From: Gudongella sp046224405
GTDB taxonomy: Bacteria > Bacillota > Clostridia > Tissierellales > Tissierellaceae
Length of the DNA stretch: 15,998 nucleotides
Assembly: GCF_046224405.1 (NCBI RefSeq)
Contig: NZ_JBJXRK010000038.1
Location: 1-15,998, forward strand
Direction: 5' to 3'
The translations under genes were made by a program, and so were the position numbers. The notes below the pieces were generated by a model, which saw only the letters and a list, made by a program, of their open reading frames with translations, searched no databases and had not been told where the DNA came from. Below are positions 14,356-15,998 of the stretch, piece after piece. The number at the start of each line of letters is the position of its first letter. Position 1 is the stretch's first letter.

Positions 14356-14859
14356 TTAAAATTCCTCTGCCAAATCCACCAAGGCCTTGTCACAGACCCT
14401 GTAAACCGTCCATTCATCCATGGGGATGGCCCCTATGCTCTTATAAAAGTCGATGGAGGATTTGTTCCAGTCAAGACACCACCACTCGAATCTTCCACAG
14501 CCCCTTTCCAGAGCCAGCTTTGCAAGGTAGGATAGGAGCAGTTTCCCGATGCCCCTCCCTCTCATTTCAGGCCTTACATAAAGGTCCTCAAGATAAAGTC
14601 CCGGTCTTCCCAGGAATGTTGAAAAATTGTGGAAGAACAGCGCAAAACCTACTGGCTCTCCCTTATATTCTGCAATTACGACCTCAGCAGCCTTTCTGAC
14701 AAAAAGACTCTCCCTTAAGATCTCCTCAGTTGCCACAACCTCGTGAAGCAGCTTCTCATAGTCAGCAAGCTCCTTTATGAATCTAAGTATCAGGGAAAGG
14801 TCCTCTTTCACTGCCAATCTCAAGGTAACATCCTCAACTCTTGTTTCAATTCTATCCAT
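14356..14859 (-). CDS. GNAT family N-acetyltransferase (SSAT-like)
   Basis: A 167-residue single-domain acetyltransferase. The acetyl-CoA pyrophosphate loop is RGRGIG at 100-105, preceded by LYLEDLYVRPEM (88-99). CLDWNKSSIDFYKSIGA (128-144) and MDEWTVYR (147-154) are the motifs of the diamine/thialysine acetyltransferase (SSAT-like) branch, so a small amine or amino acid is a likely acceptor; this is family inference. I chose the ATG at 14859: GGAGGAG lies 8 bases upstream. An in-frame TTG at 14877 would begin just before the ribosome binding site. It is the first gene of the six-gene operon, behind an extended -10 promoter. Confidence 0.9.
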   Translation of the reverse strand: MDRIETRVEDVTLRLAVKEDLSLILRFIKELADYEKLLHEVVATEEILRESLFVRKAAEVVIAEYKGEPVGFALFFHNFSTFLGRPGLYLEDLYVRPEMRGRGIGKLLLSYLAKLALERGCGRFEWWCLDWNKSSIDFYKSIGAIPMDEWTVYRVCDKALVDLAEEF

Positions 14860-14880
14860 CAAGCCATCTCCTCCCAATTA

Positions 14881-14905
14881 TTACTCAATTAAGTAAATTA
14901 TATCA
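14881..14905 (-). promoter_or_regulatory. Promoter and palindromic candidate operator of the six-gene operon
   Basis: TATAAT (14902-14897) with TGA before it forms an extended -10; no good -35 stands 16-18 bases upstream. Overlapping the likely start of transcription is TTACTCAATTAAGTAA (14881-14896), a palindrome with 14 of 16 positions symmetric (TTACT arms and an AATT centre). It is placed where a repressor would act. The cognate regulator is unknown. Confidence 0.6.
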
Positions 14906-15003
14906 CAAGGACGAGCTTAATTGGCAGCTTAAATAAACACTATTTCAATAATTCTGGCTATTTCTGGGTAACAATAGGTTAGATGATAAAGGAGGTGTTC
15001 AGT

Positions 15004-15330
15004 TTGAGCGATCTTTCAAATAAAAAGTGTACCCCTTGTGAGGTTGGAGCAATACCCCTTCAACCTGAGGAGATAAAGAACATGCTCAAGGACCTTGATG
15101 AGGGCTGGAGCAGCGATGACGACAAGTCCATCCACAAGACCTTCAAGTTTGATGACTTCATGGGGGCAATGAACTTTGCAAATAGCATTGCAAAGCTTGC
15201 CGAGGAGGAAGGCCACCACCCAACCCTGACAGTATCCTGGGGAAAGCTAAAGGCAAGCCTTATGACACACAAAATCAAGGGGCTTCACGAGAATGATTTT
15301 ATCCTGGCAGCAAAAATAGACAAGCTATAA
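15004..15330 (+). CDS. Pterin-4a-carbinolamine dehydratase family protein
   Basis: A 108-residue protein of the PCD/DCoH family, which dehydrates 4a-hydroxytetrahydropterin after aromatic amino-acid hydroxylation. The active-site block EEEGHHPTLTVSWGKLKASL (67-86) supplies H71, H72 and P73; THKIKGLHENDFILAAKID (88-106) gives the second histidine region and the conserved GL...DF. The N-terminal CTPC (9-12) with PL soon after is common in bacterial members. No aromatic amino-acid hydroxylase gene is nearby, and many anaerobes carry the gene alone, so the in vivo role may differ. The start is TTG at 15004: AAAGGAGGTG lies 7-8 bases upstream, and the ATG at 14983 precedes that site. It is a single-gene unit ending at a long hairpin. 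Confidence 0.9.
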   Translation: MSDLSNKKCTPCEVGAIPLQPEEIKNMLKDLDEGWSSDDDKSIHKTFKFDDFMGAMNFANSIAKLAEEEGHHPTLTVSWGKLKASLMTHKIKGLHENDFILAAKIDKL

Positions 15331-15334
15331 AAGA

Positions 15335-15394
15335 AAGAACCCCAGATTTCTTGGCCTTGAAAATAGCCATTGAAATTTTAGGGTTCTCTTTTTT
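15335..15394 (+). terminator. Long imperfect hairpin terminator after the pterin dehydratase gene
   Basis: Outer stem AGAACCC with GGGTTCT (15336-15342 and 15381-15387), inner pairings ATTTC with GAAAT and TGGC with GCCA, then CTTTTTT on the plus strand. The opposite strand also reads into a U-rich stretch, so it may stop transcription from both sides. It starts a few bases after the stop codon. Confidence 0.75.
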
Positions 15395-15425
15395 CCCATA
15401 CCTAGGTATTAAAAGTCTGTACAAT

Positions 15426-15937
15426 CTAATTTTCTATTCTCATGAAAATATCTTTTGCCTCTCCTACCTTCACTACACTTCCCTTCTCCAATACAACAAC
15501 CCTGTCAGCTATTGCAAGACTTATGGCAAGAAACAGCCTACAGGACCCATCCTTGAAAATCTGTCGCAAACCGTAAGTCCTGTTATCTATGTCAATTAAG
15601 AAAATCATTACCGCAACAGCAATGACAGCACCTGGAATTGAATACCCCAGTATTGTTATCCTTGTGTAACCCTTTGTCAAAAAATTCTGCTTTATCCTTG
15701 AGTAGTTTGCAATTACTATTGAGATGACCACGATTAGAATTGTGGCTACAAGAGTAACCCTTAGGGAGTTATAAAATACTCCATGAATTTCACATCCAGA
15801 ATTTCACTGTAGGTCAGGAAAGCCCAGTTAAGAAGCTGAATAGTGGGAATCAGAAAGCCAAGACCAAAGACCACATAGCAGTATAGTATTGCAAGTGCCA
15901 TTTTTCCACCCTTTAGTTCAATGGGTTGAATCGGTCT
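15426..15937 (-). pseudogene. Decayed Fbp-type ABC importer: permease start fused to ATPase tail
   Basis: The minus strand from about 15931 reads as an Fbp/ThiP-like inner-membrane permease (IELKGGKMALAILYCYVVF, then LIPTIQLLNWAFLTYSEILD), but a one-base deletion near 15770 shifts the frame at EYF|NSLRVTL. The shifted frame continues through the permease (RITILGYSIPGAVIAVAVMI, about residues 24-43 of the 101-residue downstream frame) to LIDIDN. About 20-30 residues later it turns into the C-terminal end of an ABC ATPase (SLAIADRVVVLEKGSVVKVG and DIFMRIEN*). The permease C-terminal half and most of the ATPase are therefore missing, which fits a deletion across two neighbouring genes. The family imports ferric iron or related solutes; this copy cannot work. 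No start with a good ribosome binding site is seen. Confidence 0.82.
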
Positions 15938-15998
15938 TTATCATATCCGAGGCGACAGAACCGTCATGGACACTTGCAGGAGTAACTTTTATTGATAG
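15918..15998 (-). mobile_element. Remnant of an IS transposase (DDE type), runs off the window
   Basis: At the right edge the minus strand translates to LSIKVTPASVHDGSVASDMI followed by KTDSTH and a stop. The block resembles the V-T-P-A-x-V-H-D segment of DDE transposases of the IS5/IS1182 type. It stops abruptly where the permease homology begins in another frame, so this looks like a truncated transposase end rather than an intact element. Only 26 residues are visible; the family call is tentative, and no terminal inverted repeat can be identified. Confidence 0.6.

Noticed and set aside
14947..14982. Promoter for the pterin dehydratase gene
   Set aside because: A TTGGCA at 14921-14926 is present, but no -10 of reasonable quality stands at 16-18 bases, so I did not call it.
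1..15998. CRISPR array, tRNA, rRNA or phage genes
   Set aside because: No regularly spaced repeats, no tRNA cloverleaf or rRNA-like stretches, and no phage structural or integrase genes were seen on either strand.

Overview
The window looks like chromosomal core-genome sequence from a low-to-moderate G+C Firmicute, most likely a member of the Clostridia. The evidence is the ctsR-mcsA-mcsB-clpC-radA gene order, the strong purine-rich ribosome binding sites (AGGAGG type) before nearly every gene, the frequent TTG/GTG starts, a class I cyclic-di-GMP riboswitch, and sigma-A promoters with extended -10 elements. I cannot name a species. Almost everything is on the minus strand; only ygbA and the pterin dehydratase gene are on plus.

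Layout, read in the direction of minus-strand transcription (high to low coordinates). (1) 15426-15998 is a graveyard: the end of an IS transposase abuts a frameshifted, internally deleted Fbp-type ABC importer (permease fused to the tail of its ATPase). (2) 15004-15330 (+) is a pterin-4a-carbinolamine dehydratase with its own hairpin terminator. (3) 14859 down to 10561 is a tight six-gene operon: GNAT acetyltransferase, histidine phosphatase, DUF2500 membrane protein, signal peptidase I, D-cysteine desulfhydrase/ACC deaminase-like PLP enzyme and AI-2E family transporter. It is led by an extended -10 promoter overlapping a near-perfect palindrome. (4) ygbA (+), a gene family linked to nitric oxide, runs head-on into that operon, and the two stop codons share one CTAG. 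(5) An AlkA-type DNA glycosylase and a DsrE-like protein form a pair diverging from ygbA and ending at a strong terminator. (6) A stand-alone EF-G-like translational GTPase paralogue has its own promoter and terminator. (7) A secreted transglutaminase-like protein has its own promoter and a c-di-GMP-I riboswitch leader whose 3' edge touches the ribosome binding site. (8) The class III heat-shock operon ctsR-mcsA-mcsB-clpC-radA has a CtsR operator in front of ctsR and runs off the left edge.

How they work together: the last block is the clearest unit. CtsR represses the operon; McsA and McsB form the protein arginine kinase that marks proteins and inactivates CtsR; ClpC with ClpP (not here) degrades the marked proteins; RadA is a recombination helicase that shares the transcript. 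The transglutaminase gene is a separate unit that should respond to cyclic-di-GMP, so it probably belongs to a surface or lifestyle switch. The ygbA/alkA divergence may join nitrosative stress response and base repair, but that is inference. The six-gene operon mixes export (LepB), membrane transport and metabolism and shows no obvious single pathway. I did not find a complete undescribed system; the most informative items are the riboswitch-transglutaminase arrangement, the ygbA convergence and the decayed transporter/IS junction.
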